Assembly (NCBI RefSeq): GCF_000283655.1
Contig: NC_016624.1
Span: 310,001 to 374,000, forward strand
Direction: 5' to 3'
Length of the DNA stretch: 64,000 nucleotides
From: Azospirillum lipoferum 4B
GTDB taxonomy: Bacteria; Pseudomonadota; Alphaproteobacteria; Azospirillales; Azospirillaceae
Shown piece after piece: positions 36,780 to 46,283 of this stretch (position 1 is its first letter; each line of letters begins with the position of its first letter). Position numbers and translations under genes: made by a program. The notes under the pieces were generated by a model, which was not told where the DNA came from, did no database searches, and saw only the letters and a list, made by a program, of their open reading frames with translations.

Positions 36780-37319
36780 ATGGCCTATTACAACCGCTCC
36801 TCCACCGGAGACACCCTCGCCCGCGGGCTGGGCTGGTTCAGCATCGGCCTCGGCGTCGCCGAACTGATGGCCGGCCGGACCATCGCCCGCTGGATGGGGA
36901 TGGAGGACAGGACCAACCTGATCCGCGCCTATGGCGTGCGGGAGATCACCGCCGGGGTCGGCCTGCTGGCTCTCGGCGACCCCAAGCCCTGGATCTGGAG
37001 CCGCATCGCCGGCGACGCCGTCGACATGGCGACGCTGGCCGCCGGCATGCAGGACAATCCCCGTGCCGGCAACGCCCGCATCGCCTTCGGCGCGGTGGTG
37101 GCGGCGACGGCGCTGGACGTGGTCTGCGCCCAGAAACTGCACCAGGAGGAGGCCTATTACCGCAGCCTGCCGGTGCCGGACTACAGCGACCGCAGCGGCT
37201 TCCCCCGCCCGGTTTCCGCCATGCGGGGCGCGGCCAGCGACGCCCCCATCGGCGAGGACATGCGGACGCCGAAGATCCTGCAGTTCCAGATGGCCCAAGG
37301 CCAGACGGCGGCCTCCTGA
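36780..37319 (+). CDS. Membrane-associated protein, cyclase/dehydrase-type neighbour, unknown function
   Basis: 179 residues with three to four hydrophobic helices: LGWFSIGLGVAELMAG, VREITAGVGLLALG, AGDAVDMATLAAGM and ARIAFGAVVAATALDVV. This pattern matches the membrane part found beside or fused to SRPBCC cyclase/dehydrase proteins in alphaproteobacteria. The C-terminus (YRSLPVPDYSDRSGFPRP onward) is hydrophilic. It starts 9 nt after the dehydrogenase stop and ends 5 nt before the nitrilase-like gene, so it belongs to the same operon. Function unknown. Confidence 0.75.
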   Translation: MAYYNRSSTGDTLARGLGWFSIGLGVAELMAGRTIARWMGMEDRTNLIRAYGVREITAGVGLLALGDPKPWIWSRIAGDAVDMATLAAGMQDNPRAGNARIAFGAVVAATALDVVCAQKLHQEEAYYRSLPVPDYSDRSGFPRPVSAMRGAASDAPIGEDMRTPKILQFQMAQGQTAAS

Positions 37320-37324
37320 CCCAG

Positions 37325-38833
37325 ATGCACCCGGCCGACCTGTTCATGGCGCTGTGGCGCTTGCTGGAGGAACGGCGCGACGAGGTCCGCGTCCTGGCCC
37401 TGGGGCTGGAGGCGGACCACGCGCGGGCCGGCCGGCTGGCCGGGGAAGCGGCGGCACATTTGCGGGAGGGCGCCGCGGCCCTGGAGAGGTGGGTCGGGGA
37501 CGGACCGGACCTCGACCGGGTTCTCGCCGCGGCGCAGGCCATCGACGGGTGGTTCGCGCCCCTGGCCTCCCGTTTCGATTTCCGCATGGCCGACGACCCG
37601 CTCCCCGCCGAACGGCTGGAGGCGCGCCGCCGCCTGAACCGCGACGGCCGCTTCAACGCCGACCCGGCCGACGGACAGCTGATCCTGCGTCCCGGCCTGC
37701 TGGCGCGCGCCATGAACATCCGGGAGACGGCACCGCCGGGCGCCGATCCCGACGCTTTCGACCCGGTCGACCTGTTCGCCGCCCTGCTGGCTGTGCCGCC
37801 CGGCCTGACGATAGAGGCCGAGCGCGACGGCGACCCGGACCGCCGCATCGCCGTCCGATATCGCCGCATCGCCGGGGTGTCCGACCAGGACCCGGCCGAC
37901 CCCGCCTGGACCCCGGTCATCGGCGTCGTTCCGCTGGCGGAGGCGGAGGACGACCTTTCCATCCACCAGTTCCGCCGCGACGGCGAGGACTGGTACGACC
38001 CCACCCCGCGCGACGTCAGCCGCCGCGCCGCCGATGCCATCGCCGGACTGGCGGAGCAGGGCGCCACCTTCGTGCTGTTCCCGGAGGTCTCCGTCGGGGC
38101 CGGCACGCTGGACGCGATCCGGCAGGCTTTGCGTGCCCAGGCGGTGGACGGCCCGATCCGCTACGCCCTGGTCGGCGTGAAGGAGGAGGCGGAGACGGGA
38201 GGACGGCCGCACAACCGGGCGCTGCTGCTCGACCGCTGCGGCACGGTGATCGGCAGCCAGACCAAGCTGCATTGCTGGGACCTGGACAGCAACCAGTGCC
38301 GCTCCTACGACCTGCGCGACCGCAACGGCCGGCTGCTGGACTGCGCGCGCGAGGACATCGAGACCGGCGACTGCTTCACCCTGTTCGAGCTGCCCGACCT
38401 CGGCCGGCTCGCCGTCGCCATCTGCGAGGATCTGGGGCGCTCGGAGCCCAGCGCCTGGATCGCCTCCGGCATGATGGTGGACTGGCTGGTCACCCCGGTG
38501 ATGGACAGCGGCCTCACCACCGAGCGCTGGCAGGCGAAGGAAGGCGGGGCTTCGTCGCGCGCCGGTTATTGCCGGGTGATCGTCGCCAACAGCATGGCGC
38601 TGTCGCACCGCTTCAACCGCTACTGCCGTGCCAACGGCGAAGAGGACAAGCTCATCGAGGACTGCGGCGTCGCCCTGCTGTTCCAGCCGCGGGCCAGCCA
38701 GGCCGGCGCGCCCCGCATCGCCTGCCTGACCCTGCCGCTGGCCGACCCGTCCCCCGGCTATGTCTGCGCCAACTGGACGCCCGGCCGCTGGCCCGCCCTG
38801 CCCGACCCCGAAGCGAAGGAGAGCGGCGCATGA
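37325..38833 (+). CDS. Nitrilase-superfamily (carbon-nitrogen hydrolase) protein with a novel N-terminal region
   Basis: 502 residues. The C-terminal ~280 residues carry the nitrilase catalytic triad: Glu254 in FPEVS, Lys314 in SQTKLH and Cys367 in AICEDLG. Supporting blocks are GRPHNRALLLDRCGTVIGSQ and the active-site-proximal SSRAGYCRVIVANS. The first ~220 residues are helical and not recognised. The substrate is a C-N bond (amide, nitrile or carbamoyl) and cannot be specified. It is coupled by ATGA overlap to a winged-helix-like protein and lies downstream of the alcohol dehydrogenase in a presumed stress operon. Confidence 0.75.
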   Translation: MHPADLFMALWRLLEERRDEVRVLALGLEADHARAGRLAGEAAAHLREGAAALERWVGDGPDLDRVLAAAQAIDGWFAPLASRFDFRMADDPLPAERLEARRRLNRDGRFNADPADGQLILRPGLLARAMNIRETAPPGADPDAFDPVDLFAALLAVPPGLTIEAERDGDPDRRIAVRYRRIAGVSDQDPADPAWTPVIGVVPLAEAEDDLSIHQFRRDGEDWYDPTPRDVSRRAADAIAGLAEQGATFVLFPEVSVGAGTLDAIRQALRAQAVDGPIRYALVGVKEEAETGGRPHNRALLLDRCGTVIGSQTKLHCWDLDSNQCRSYDLRDRNGRLLDCAREDIETGDCFTLFELPDLGRLAVAICEDLGRSEPSAWIASGMMVDWLVTPVMDSGLTTERWQAKEGGASSRAGYCRVIVANSMALSHRFNRYCRANGEEDKLIEDCGVALLFQPRASQAGAPRIACLTLPLADPSPGYVCANWTPGRWPALPDPEAKESGA

Positions 38834-39378
38834 GCGCATTGGAACCGGCGCTGCGGTCGCTGACCGACGCGCTGCTGCACGCTGTCGGGCGACGGGACTG
38901 GGCCGTGGCGGACGCCGAACTGGAGACGCTGGCGCAGGAAGCCGTCGCCGCCATGGTCGCGAACCGGACCGAGGACCTTGCCACGCTCGCCCGGCTGGTC
39001 GTGCGCTGCCACACGGCGTTGGCGCTGGAGGAAGGTCTGGACGGCGAGGCGATGCACCGGCTGGGGCAGTTGCGGGCGCTGGCGCTGACCGTTGCCGCCG
39101 CCCGCGGCAGCCCCCCGCCCCGCCCGCCCGGTGCGCTCCGCACCCCCGGCACGCCGACCGCCGCGGTCCTGTCGGCGCTGGGCTCCGGTCCGCGGACCTG
39201 TCCCGCCCTGGTCGAGGCCACCGGCCTGTCGGCGGAGCAGGTGGGCAGCGCCCTGCCGGAGCTGCGCGCCGCCGGCCTCGTCCACTCCTGGCCGGCAGGG
39301 CGGCTGACCGTCAACGCGCTGGCGGATGGGGCGGAGTCGGATGGGGCGGAGCCCCGAACCGTTTTCCGGTGGGCATGA
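38830..39378 (+). CDS. Unknown protein with C-terminal winged-helix-like domain, partner of the nitrilase-like protein
   Basis: 182 residues. The N-terminal ~90 residues are a helical bundle of unknown family (SALEPALRSLTDALLHAVG). A Pro-rich linker leads to a segment reading as a winged helix (TAAVLSALGSGPRTCPALVE, TGLSAEQVGSALPELRAAGL). The ATG overlaps the nitrilase stop (ATGA), so the two are co-translated and probably work together. DNA binding is suggested by fold resemblance only; protein-protein interaction is equally possible. Confidence 0.68.
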   Translation: MSALEPALRSLTDALLHAVGRRDWAVADAELETLAQEAVAAMVANRTEDLATLARLVVRCHTALALEEGLDGEAMHRLGQLRALALTVAAARGSPPPRPPGALRTPGTPTAAVLSALGSGPRTCPALVEATGLSAEQVGSALPELRAAGLVHSWPAGRLTVNALADGAESDGAEPRTVFRWA

Positions 39379-39464
39379 TCTTGAACCGGTGACGGCGGAG
39401 GCGCCCCGCCCCTCTTTCCGCCTTTTTTCCCATAGATCACCAGGAACCGGATCCACAGGAACCG

Positions 39465-40571
39465 ATGGAATTTCCGATCTCCTCCACGGTCGCCGCCTTC
39501 CTGGCGCCGGTCGTCGCCGTGGCCATCGCGATTGCCCTTCACGAGGTGGCATGGCGGGTGCTGCAACGGCTGTTCCGCCCGACCAACGCGCCGGTGCTGA
39601 GCCGGGTCGTCCGCGCCGGCAGGACCGCCACCCGCTTCGCCCTCGTCTTCGCGGCCCTTCTCGCCTCGGTGCCGGCACTGCCGCTGCCCGCCACCGCGAT
39701 GGAGATGCTGGCCCGCGCCGTCGGCATCGGTTTCATCGGCGCGCTGGGCTGGGCCGTCGCCGGCAAGGTCGGGGCGGTGTTCGACGCCTATCTGGACCGC
39801 AGCGGCCCCAACGAGCGCGGATTCGAATGGCGGCGGCGGCGGACCAAGCTGACGGTGTTCCGGCGGCTGGCCCTGCTGACCGTCCTGGGCATCACCGCCG
39901 GCTTCATGCTGATGACCGTGCCGCTGGTGCGGACCATCGGCATCAGCCTGTTCGCCTCGGCCGGCGTCGCCGGCATCGTGCTGGGCATCGCCGCCCGGCC
40001 GACCATCGCCAACCTGATCGCCGGCATCCAGATCGCGCTGACCCAGCCGATCCGGATCGGCGACTCGGTGGTGGTCGAGGGCGAGTGGGGCAATGTCGAC
40101 GAGATCACCTCGACCTATGTCGTCGTCCGCATCTGGGATGACCGGAGGCTGATCGTTCCGCTGGGGTATTTCCTGGAAAAGCCCTTCCAGAACTGGACCC
40201 GCGACGCGCCGAACATCCTGGGCTCGGTGATGCTGTATGTCGATTACTCGGTGCCGATCCCGGCGCTGCGCGACCAGCTGCGCAAGGTGCTGGACAGCAC
40301 CAGCCTGTGGGACAAGCGGGTGTGGAACCTGCAGGTCACCGACCTGAAGGAACACACGATGGAGCTTCGCGCCCTGGTCAGCGCCCCCGATGCCGGCACG
40401 GCCTGGGACCTGCGCTGCCTCGTGCGCGAGGAGATGATCCGTTTCCTGACGGAGCAGTATCCGGGATCGCTGCCACGCGAACGGCTGGATCTGGCGCGGC
40501 CGGCTTCGGGCGCCGCCGGCGAGCGGCTGGCGTCCATGGAATCCGGAGTGGGGGCCAACGGGCAGACCTGA
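39465..40571 (+). CDS. MscS family mechanosensitive ion channel
   Basis: 368 residues. Several N-terminal membrane segments precede the Gly/Ala-rich pore helix (LFASAGVAGIVLGIAARPTI, about 160-185) and the cytoplasmic beta domain (IRIGDSVVVEGEWGNVDEIT, DDRRLIVPLGYFLEKPFQNW). It probably opens on membrane tension to release solutes after osmotic downshock. The C-terminal tail is short. AGGA precedes ATG 39465. It starts 86 nt after the preceding operon and may have its own promoter. Confidence 0.88.
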   Translation: MEFPISSTVAAFLAPVVAVAIAIALHEVAWRVLQRLFRPTNAPVLSRVVRAGRTATRFALVFAALLASVPALPLPATAMEMLARAVGIGFIGALGWAVAGKVGAVFDAYLDRSGPNERGFEWRRRRTKLTVFRRLALLTVLGITAGFMLMTVPLVRTIGISLFASAGVAGIVLGIAARPTIANLIAGIQIALTQPIRIGDSVVVEGEWGNVDEITSTYVVVRIWDDRRLIVPLGYFLEKPFQNWTRDAPNILGSVMLYVDYSVPIPALRDQLRKVLDSTSLWDKRVWNLQVTDLKEHTMELRALVSAPDAGTAWDLRCLVREEMIRFLTEQYPGSLPRERLDLARPASGAAGERLASMESGVGANGQT

Positions 40572-40584
40572 ACCCGCCCGTTGG
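40555..40584. terminator. Hairpin at the end of the MscS gene
   Basis: CCAACGGGC (40555-40563) pairs with GCCCGTTGG (40576-40584), a perfect 9-bp stem with a 12-nt loop containing the MscS stop codon. It lies between convergent genes; no T tract. Confidence 0.5.
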
Positions 40585-40593
40585 ATAGGAACG

Positions 40594-41904
40594 TCATGAA
40601 GACAGGGTCTTGTTGATCCGCAGAGCCACCAGCGTGCAGACCGCACCCGACAGCAGGTAGAGGCCGGAAGCGACCAGCCCGAACTGGCTGGACAGGTAGA
40701 GCGCGACGAAGGGCGCGAAGCCCGCCCCGAACAGCCACGCCAGATCGGAGGTCATGGCCGAACCGGTGTAGCGGTATTGCTGGCTGAAGCCCGACGCCAC
40801 CGAGCCCGACGACTGGCCGAAGGACAGGCCGAGGATGACGAAGCCCACCACCATGAACACCGCCTCGCCGGTCTGCCCGCCGTCGAGCAGCAGCGGGGCG
40901 AAGCCGCTGAACACCGCGATGGCGGCGGCGCAACTGCCCAGCAGGGTCCGCCGCCCGACCCGGTCGGCGATAAAGCCGGACGCGACGATGGCGGCGATGC
41001 CGAAGGCGGCGGCGATCACCTCGATCACCAGGAACGCCCCGGTCTCATGCTGTGCGTTCAGGAAGATCCAGGACAGCGGGAAGACGGTGACCATGTGGAA
41101 CAGGGCGAAGCTGGCCAGCGGCGCGAAGGCGCCGATCACCACGCGCTTGCCCTCCATCTGCAGCGTCTCGATCACCGGGGCGGGCTGCAGTTCGCGGTTC
41201 GTGAACAGCCGCTCGAACTCCGGCGTCTGGACCAGACGCAGCCGGGCGAACAGCGCCACCACATTGATGGCGAAGGCGACGAAGAAGGGATAGCGCCAGC
41301 CCCAGGCGAAGAAATCCTCCGCCGACAGGCTGTTGACCATGTAGGCAAACAGACCGCTCGCCACGATCAGGCCGATGGGCGCGCCCAGCTGCGGGATCAT
41401 CGCATACCAGCCACGCTTGTTCGCCGGCGCATTCATCGCCAGCAGCGAGGCCAGCCCATCCCAGGTGCCGCCCAGCGCCACGCCCTGCCCGACGCGGGAC
41501 AGCGCCAGCAACCAGGCGGATGCGATGCCGATCGCCTCATATCCCGGCAGGAAGGCCAGCGCCACCGTCGACCCGCCCAGCAGGAACAGGGCGATGGTCA
41601 GCTTGGCGCTGCGCCCGTAGCTGTCATCGATGGCCATGAAGATGAAGGTGCCGATCGGCCGCGCAACGAAGGCCAGCGCGAAGATGGCGAAAGACCAAAG
41701 GGTGCCCGTCAGCGGATCGACATAGGGAAACACCAGCTTCGGAAAGACGATCACGGAAGCAATAGCGTAAACGAAGAAGTCGAAGAACTCGGAGGTTCGG
41801 CCGATGATCACGCCGATGGCAATTTCTCCGGGATTCACCCCGTGATGCCGCGCGTTCACCAGCCTCGCATCCCGTTCGACCGCCGCAATCGATGAAGTCG
41901 TCAT
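40594..41904 (-). CDS. MFS transporter of the metabolite:H+ symporter (MHS) type
   Basis: 436 residues with twelve membrane segments. The N-terminal IGRTSEFFDFFVYAIASVIVF and ALAFVARPIGTFIF, followed by DDSYGRSAKLTIALFLLGGS, are typical of the MHS family (proline/betaine, citrate, alpha-ketoglutarate and shikimate importers). The substrate is not predictable. ATG 41904 begins MTTSSIAAVERDARLV. It is divergent from the cyo operon; the 181-nt gap holds a palindromic operator. Confidence 0.85.
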   Translation of the reverse strand: MTTSSIAAVERDARLVNARHHGVNPGEIAIGVIIGRTSEFFDFFVYAIASVIVFPKLVFPYVDPLTGTLWSFAIFALAFVARPIGTFIFMAIDDSYGRSAKLTIALFLLGGSTVALAFLPGYEAIGIASAWLLALSRVGQGVALGGTWDGLASLLAMNAPANKRGWYAMIPQLGAPIGLIVASGLFAYMVNSLSAEDFFAWGWRYPFFVAFAINVVALFARLRLVQTPEFERLFTNRELQPAPVIETLQMEGKRVVIGAFAPLASFALFHMVTVFPLSWIFLNAQHETGAFLVIEVIAAAFGIAAIVASGFIADRVGRRTLLGSCAAAIAVFSGFAPLLLDGGQTGEAVFMVVGFVILGLSFGQSSGSVASGFSQQYRYTGSAMTSDLAWLFGAGFAPFVALYLSSQFGLVASGLYLLSGAVCTLVALRINKTLSS

Positions 41905-42002
41905 GTCGGCCCCGGCTGCGTTATTTCGCTTGCGATGATCCGTAGATCATACAATATGTCACCGCAACATTCGGTGATCTGTCAAGCGCGCAGGAGTCGG
42001 GG

Positions 42003-42023
42003 CATTGGACAAATTGTCCAATG
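42003..42023. promoter_or_regulatory. 21-bp perfect palindrome, candidate operator of the cyo operon
   Basis: CATTGGACAA (42003-42012), a single A, then TTGTCCAATG (42014-42023): a 10-bp perfect inverted repeat with one central base. It is 63 nt before the preferred cyoA start and 99 nt upstream of the divergent transporter. The sequence is not a canonical Fnr box. The regulator is unknown; a dimeric GntR-, Rrf2- or MarR-type repressor would fit the geometry. Confidence 0.6.
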
Positions 42024-42085
42024 TCGCCGCTGGGGCATGGACGCTAGCTGTCTCCCCAAAGCAAACCTTTGATACAGGTCCTGCC

Positions 42086-43195
42086 TTGAGCCGTTATCGC
42101 GCAATCGCCCTGCTGCCAGTGATGGCGGCGTTGAGTGGCTGCAACCTGGTCGTGCTGAACCCGGCCGGCGACGTTGCCAGCCAGCAGGGAGACCTCGTGG
42201 TCATCTCCACCCTGCTGATGCTGCTGATCATTGTCCCGGTCATGGCGCTTACCGTGCTGTTCGCCTGGCGTTACCGTCAGTCGAATAACACAGCCCGCTA
42301 CGAACCGGACTGGGACCATTCGACGCAGCTTGAACTGGTGATCTGGGCAGCCCCGCTGCTGATCATCATCTGCCTGGGGGCCATCACCTGGGTCACCACC
42401 CACAAGCTCGACCCCTACCGTCCGCTCGACCGCATCGCGGCCGACAAGCCACTGCCGGCCGGCGTGAAGCCGCTGGACGTGCAGGTGGTGGCGCTCGACT
42501 GGAAATGGCTGTTCGTCTATCCCGAATACGGCATCGCGTCCGTGAACGAGATGGCGGCGCCGGTCGACCGTCCGATCCGCTTCAGCCTCACCGCCTCCAC
42601 GGTGATGAACTCCTTCTACGTTCCGGCGCTGGCGGGCATGATCTATGCCATGCCGGGCATGGAGACGAAGCTCCACGCCGTGATCAACGAGCCGGGGACC
42701 TACAAGGGCTTCTCGTCCAACTACAGCGGCGCCGGCTTCTCGCACATGCGCTTCGCCTTCCTCGGCCTGTCGGACCAGGATTTCGAAGGCTGGGTGTCGA
42801 AGGTGAAGTCGACCGCCACCCCGCTCGACCGCAACGCCTACATCGCGCTTGAGAAGCCGAGCGAGGCGGTTCCGGTCCAGCATTTCGGCACCGTCGATCC
42901 GAAGCTGTTCAACGCCGTCGTGAACCTGTGCGTGCGCCCCGGCACCATGTGCATGAGCGACATGGCCGCCATCGACCGTGCGGGCGGGCTGAACGCCGGC
43001 GGCATGGCCGCGGCCAACGGAATCCTGCGGGCCAACACGCTGGCCGGCTTCCCGGATACGCAGCCGACCGGCCTGTGCACCGTCGCCGAGGCGGTCGAAG
43101 CCGCCGCAAACTCGGGCGCCGTGCAGCGCCCCACCGTCACGCCGATCAGCGCGTCCGCCTCCCAGGCCGGGCCGCAGCGGCTGGCCAATCCCTGA
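42086..43195 (+). CDS. cyoA: Cytochrome bo3-type ubiquinol oxidase subunit II
   Basis: 369 residues from a TTG start that yields a clean lipoprotein signal ([18 protein letters not shown]) as in CyoA; AGG lies upstream. The in-frame TTG at 42005 is inside the palindromic operator and is rejected. Two membrane helices (about 35-60 and 75-100) precede the periplasmic cupredoxin domain ([40 protein letters not shown]). The CuA ligands are absent ([11 protein letters not shown]), which marks a quinol rather than a cytochrome c oxidase. First gene of cyoABCD-SURF1. Confidence 0.92.
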   Translation: MSRYRAIALLPVMAALSGCNLVVLNPAGDVASQQGDLVVISTLLMLLIIVPVMALTVLFAWRYRQSNNTARYEPDWDHSTQLELVIWAAPLLIIICLGAITWVTTHKLDPYRPLDRIAADKPLPAGVKPLDVQVVALDWKWLFVYPEYGIASVNEMAAPVDRPIRFSLTASTVMNSFYVPALAGMIYAMPGMETKLHAVINEPGTYKGFSSNYSGAGFSHMRFAFLGLSDQDFEGWVSKVKSTATPLDRNAYIALEKPSEAVPVQHFGTVDPKLFNAVVNLCVRPGTMCMSDMAAIDRAGGLNAGGMAAANGILRANTLAGFPDTQPTGLCTVAEAVEAAANSGAVQRPTVTPISASASQAGPQRLANP

Positions 43196-43209
43196 TTGGG
43201 CACACCGGC

Positions 43210-45207
43210 ATGCTTGAGACACTGACGACCTTCCTGTTCGGGCGCCTCAGCCTGAACTCCTTCCCCTATCACGAGCCGATCGTGGTCGCGACCTTCTTCG
43301 CGGTCATGCTCGGCGGCATCGCGCTGGTCGCGGCCCTCAGCTATTTCAAGCTGTGGGGCTACCTGTGGCGGGAGTGGTTCACCACCGTCGACCACAAGCG
43401 CATCGGCATCATGTACATGATCCTGGGCCTGATCATGCTGCTGCGCGGCTTCGCCGACGCCATCATGATGCGCGCCCAGCAGGCCATCGCCTTCAACGGC
43501 AGCGAGGGCTACCTCAACGCCCACCACTACGATCAGGTCTTCACCGCCCACGGTGTGATCATGATCTTCTTCGTCGCCATGCCGCTGGTGACGGGGCTGA
43601 TGAACTATGTCGTGCCGCTGCAGATCGGCGCGCGCGACGTGTCCTTCCCGTTCCTGAACAATTTCAGCTTCTGGATGACCGTCGGCGGCGCCGTGCTGAT
43701 CATGATCTCGCTGTTCGTGGGCGAGTTCGCGCGCACCGGCTGGCTGGCCTATCCGCCGCTGTCGGGGATCGAGGCCAGTCCCGACGTCGGCGTCGACTAT
43801 TACATCTGGGCCTTGCAGGTGGCGGGCGTCGGAACGACGCTGTCGGGCATCAACCTGATCTGCACGATCGTGAAGATGCGCGCGCCCGGCATGACCATGA
43901 TGAAGATGCCGGTATTCACCTGGACCTCGCTCTGCACCAACGTCCTGATCGTCGCCTCCTTCCCGGTCCTGACCGCCGTGCTTGTCCTGCTGTCGCTGGA
44001 CCGCTATGTCGGCACCCATTTCTTCACGAGCGACATGGGCGGCAACCCCATGATGTACGTGAACCTGATCTGGATCTGGGGCCACCCGGAAGTCTACATC
44101 CTGATCCTGCCCTGCTTCGGCATCTTCTCGGAAGTGACCTCCACCTTCTGCGGCAAGAAGCTGTTCGGCTACACCTCGATGGTCTACGCGACCGTCGTCA
44201 TCACCATCCTGTCCTACCTGGTGTGGCTGCACCACTTCTTCACCATGGGTTCGGGCGCCAGCGTGAACTCGTTCTTCGGCATCACGACGATGATCATCTC
44301 GATCCCGACGGGTGCGAAGATCTTCAACTGGCTGTTCACCATGTACCGCGGCCGCATCCGGTTCGAGCTGCCGATGATGTGGACGATCGCCTTCATGCTG
44401 ACCTTCGTGATCGGTGGCATGACCGGCGTGCTGCTGGCGGTTCCGCCGGCCGACTTCGTGCTGCACAACAGCCTGTTCCTGATCGCCCACTTCCACAACG
44501 TCATCATCGGCGGCGTGCTGTTCGGCCTGTTCGCCGGCATCTACTACTGGTGGCCCAAGGCCTTCGGCTTCCGCCTGGATCCGTTCTGGGGCAAGGTGTC
44601 CTTCTGGTGCTGGGTGATCGGCTTCTACGCCGCCTTCATGCCGCTCTATGTCCTGGGCCTGATGGGCGTCACCCGCCGCCTGCGCGTGTTCGAGGACCCG
44701 TCTCTGCAGATCTGGTTCCAGATCGCCGCGGTCGGCGCCGTCCTGATCGCCATGGGCATCGGTGCCTTCCTGGTCCAGATCGCCGTCAGCGTCCTGAAGC
44801 GCCGCCAGCTGGTCGACGTCACCGGCGACCCGTGGGACGGCCGCACCCTGGAATGGGCGACCTCCTCGCCGCCGCCGGGCTACAACTTCGCCTTCACGCC
44901 GGTGATCCACGACAATGACGCGTGGTGGGACATGAAGAAGCGCGGCTATGCCCGTCCGCTGGACGGCTACCGCCCGATCCACATGCCCGCCAACACCGGC
45001 ACCGGCGTAATCCTGGCCGGCATCAGCACGGCGCTCGGCTTCGCCCTGGTCTGGCACATCTGGTGGCTGGCGGCGCTGAGCTTCATCGGCCTGCTGGTTG
45101 TCGCCATCAGCCATACCTTCAACTACAACCGCGACTTCCACATTCCGGTGGAGGAGGTCGTTCGGACCGAGAACGAGCGGACCCGTCTGCTCGCGGGACA
45201 GGTGTAA
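43210..45207 (+). CDS. cyoB: Cytochrome bo3-type ubiquinol oxidase subunit I
   Basis: 665 residues, the catalytic heme-copper subunit that reduces oxygen to water and pumps protons. Heme and copper ligands are in [25 protein letters not shown] (with the His-Tyr crosslink), [12 protein letters not shown] and [12 protein letters not shown]. The quinone-site residues typical of CyoB are in [16 protein letters not shown] and [12 protein letters not shown] 43210 is 14 nt after the cyoA stop. It has the usual fifteen membrane segments. Confidence 0.95.
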   Translation: MLETLTTFLFGRLSLNSFPYHEPIVVATFFAVMLGGIALVAALSYFKLWGYLWREWFTTVDHKRIGIMYMILGLIMLLRGFADAIMMRAQQAIAFNGSEGYLNAHHYDQVFTAHGVIMIFFVAMPLVTGLMNYVVPLQIGARDVSFPFLNNFSFWMTVGGAVLIMISLFVGEFARTGWLAYPPLSGIEASPDVGVDYYIWALQVAGVGTTLSGINLICTIVKMRAPGMTMMKMPVFTWTSLCTNVLIVASFPVLTAVLVLLSLDRYVGTHFFTSDMGGNPMMYVNLIWIWGHPEVYILILPCFGIFSEVTSTFCGKKLFGYTSMVYATVVITILSYLVWLHHFFTMGSGASVNSFFGITTMIISIPTGAKIFNWLFTMYRGRIRFELPMMWTIAFMLTFVIGGMTGVLLAVPPADFVLHNSLFLIAHFHNVIIGGVLFGLFAGIYYWWPKAFGFRLDPFWGKVSFWCWVIGFYAAFMPLYVLGLMGVTRRLRVFEDPSLQIWFQIAAVGAVLIAMGIGAFLVQIAVSVLKRRQLVDVTGDPWDGRTLEWATSSPPPGYNFAFTPVIHDNDAWWDMKKRGYARPLDGYRPIHMPANTGTGVILAGISTALGFALVWHIWWLAALSFIGLLVVAISHTFNYNRDFHIPVEEVVRTENERTRLLAGQV

Positions 45208-45210
45208 AGC

Positions 45211-45870
45211 ATGACGACGACCGTTGAAGCCATGCATGGCGGCCACGCGGGGCACGACGCCCCGCGCGACGCCACCCCGCCCGTCTTCTATGTAAGGGAC
45301 GAGCACGCCCACGAAGCCGCCAGCACCGCGCTCGGCTTCTGGATCTACCTGATGAGCGACTGCCTCATCTTCGCGGTGCTGTTCGCGACCTATGGCGTGC
45401 TGGGCACCAGCTACGCCGCCGGCCCGACGCCGAAGGAGCTGTTCGACCTGAATCTGGTGGCGCTGAACACGGCGATGCTGCTGTTCTCCTCCATCACCTA
45501 CGGCTTCGCCATGCTGGCGATGGAGAAGGGCCGCACCGCCCAGACCCAGGGCTGGCTGGTCGTGACCCTGCTGTTCGGCCTCGCCTTCCTCGGCATCGAG
45601 CTGTACGAGTTCGCGCATCTGATCCACGAGGGGGCCGGCCCCGGCCGCAGCGCCTTCCTGTCGGCCTTCTTCACGCTGGTCGGCACCCACGGCCTGCACG
45701 TCACCTTCGGCTGCATCTGGCTGGTGACGCTGATGGTGCAGGTCGCCCGCCGCGGCCTGATCCCGGCCAACCGCCGGCGCCTGATGTGCCTCAGCATGTT
45801 CTGGCACTTCCTGGACGTGATCTGGATCGGTGTCTTCACCTACGTCTATCTGATGGGAGTGCTGCGATGA
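45211..45870 (+). CDS. cyoC: Cytochrome bo3-type ubiquinol oxidase subunit III
   Basis: 219 residues, five membrane helices, matching Cyo[73 protein letters not shown] and [20 protein letters not shown]. It stabilises subunit I. It starts 3 nt after cyoB and overlaps cyoD by 4 nt. Confidence 0.94.
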   Translation: MTTTVEAMHGGHAGHDAPRDATPPVFYVRDEHAHEAASTALGFWIYLMSDCLIFAVLFATYGVLGTSYAAGPTPKELFDLNLVALNTAMLLFSSITYGFAMLAMEKGRTAQTQGWLVVTLLFGLAFLGIELYEFAHLIHEGAGPGRSAFLSAFFTLVGTHGLHVTFGCIWLVTLMVQVARRGLIPANRRRLMCLSMFWHFLDVIWIGVFTYVYLMGVLR

Positions 45871-46283
45871 GCACCCACGCGCACGGCGACCACCACGCCC
45901 ATCAGGGCCACGGTCACGGCCACGACGATCATGGCCACGGCCATCCGGAAGGCGCCCACGGCACCTTCGGCAGCTACATGATCGGTTTCGTCCTGTCGGT
46001 GATCCTGACGGTCATTCCGTTCTGGCTGGTCATGAACGGCACGTTGGACAAGGAGACCACCACGGCCGTCATCCTGGCGCTCGCCGTGGTCCAGATCCTC
46101 GTCCACATGGTGTATTTCCTGCACATGAACGGCCGCGTCGAGGGCGGCTGGTCGATGCTGGCGATGATCTTCACGATCATCGTCGTGGTCATCATGTTCG
46201 CCGGTTCGCTGTGGGTGATGTACCACATGAACCACAACATGATGCCCGGCATGACCACCCCCGACATGAGCAAGCTGCCGTGA
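45867..46283 (+). CDS. cyoD: Cytochrome bo3-type ubiquinol oxidase subunit IV with His-rich N-terminus
   Basis: 138 residues. Three membrane helices (from [20 protein letters not shown]) identify CyoD. The N-terminal ~32 residues contain 12 histidines in H-G and H-A pairs, more than in the Escherichia coli protein, and could bind copper or zinc. A Met/His-rich C-terminus ([11 protein letters not shown]) adds to this. The ATG overlaps cyoC (ATGA), and the SURF1 start overlaps its own stop. Confidence 0.92.
   Translation: MSTHAHGDHHAHQGHGHGHDDHGHGHPEGAHGTFGSYMIGFVLSVILTVIPFWLVMNGTLDKETTTAVILALAVVQILVHMVYFLHMNGRVEGGWSMLAMIFTIIVVVIMFAGSLWVMYHMNHNMMPGMTTPDMSKLP

Noticed and set aside
41959-41977. 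Short inverted repeat TCACCG...CGGTGA upstream of cyo as a second operator
   Set aside because: Only 6 bp per arm with a 7-nt spacer, which is expected by chance in this composition.
42005-42085. TTG start giving a 27-residue N-terminal extension of cyoA
   Set aside because: The TTG lies inside the perfect palindrome and the extension would bury the lipoprotein signal; TTG 42086 gives a normal signal peptide.
42838-45807. Long minus-strand open frame of nearly 990 codons opposite cyoB
   Set aside because: It is antisense to clearly recognised oxidase subunits, has His/Gln/Asp/Arg-rich low-information composition and matches no family; it is a by-product of high GC in the third codon position.
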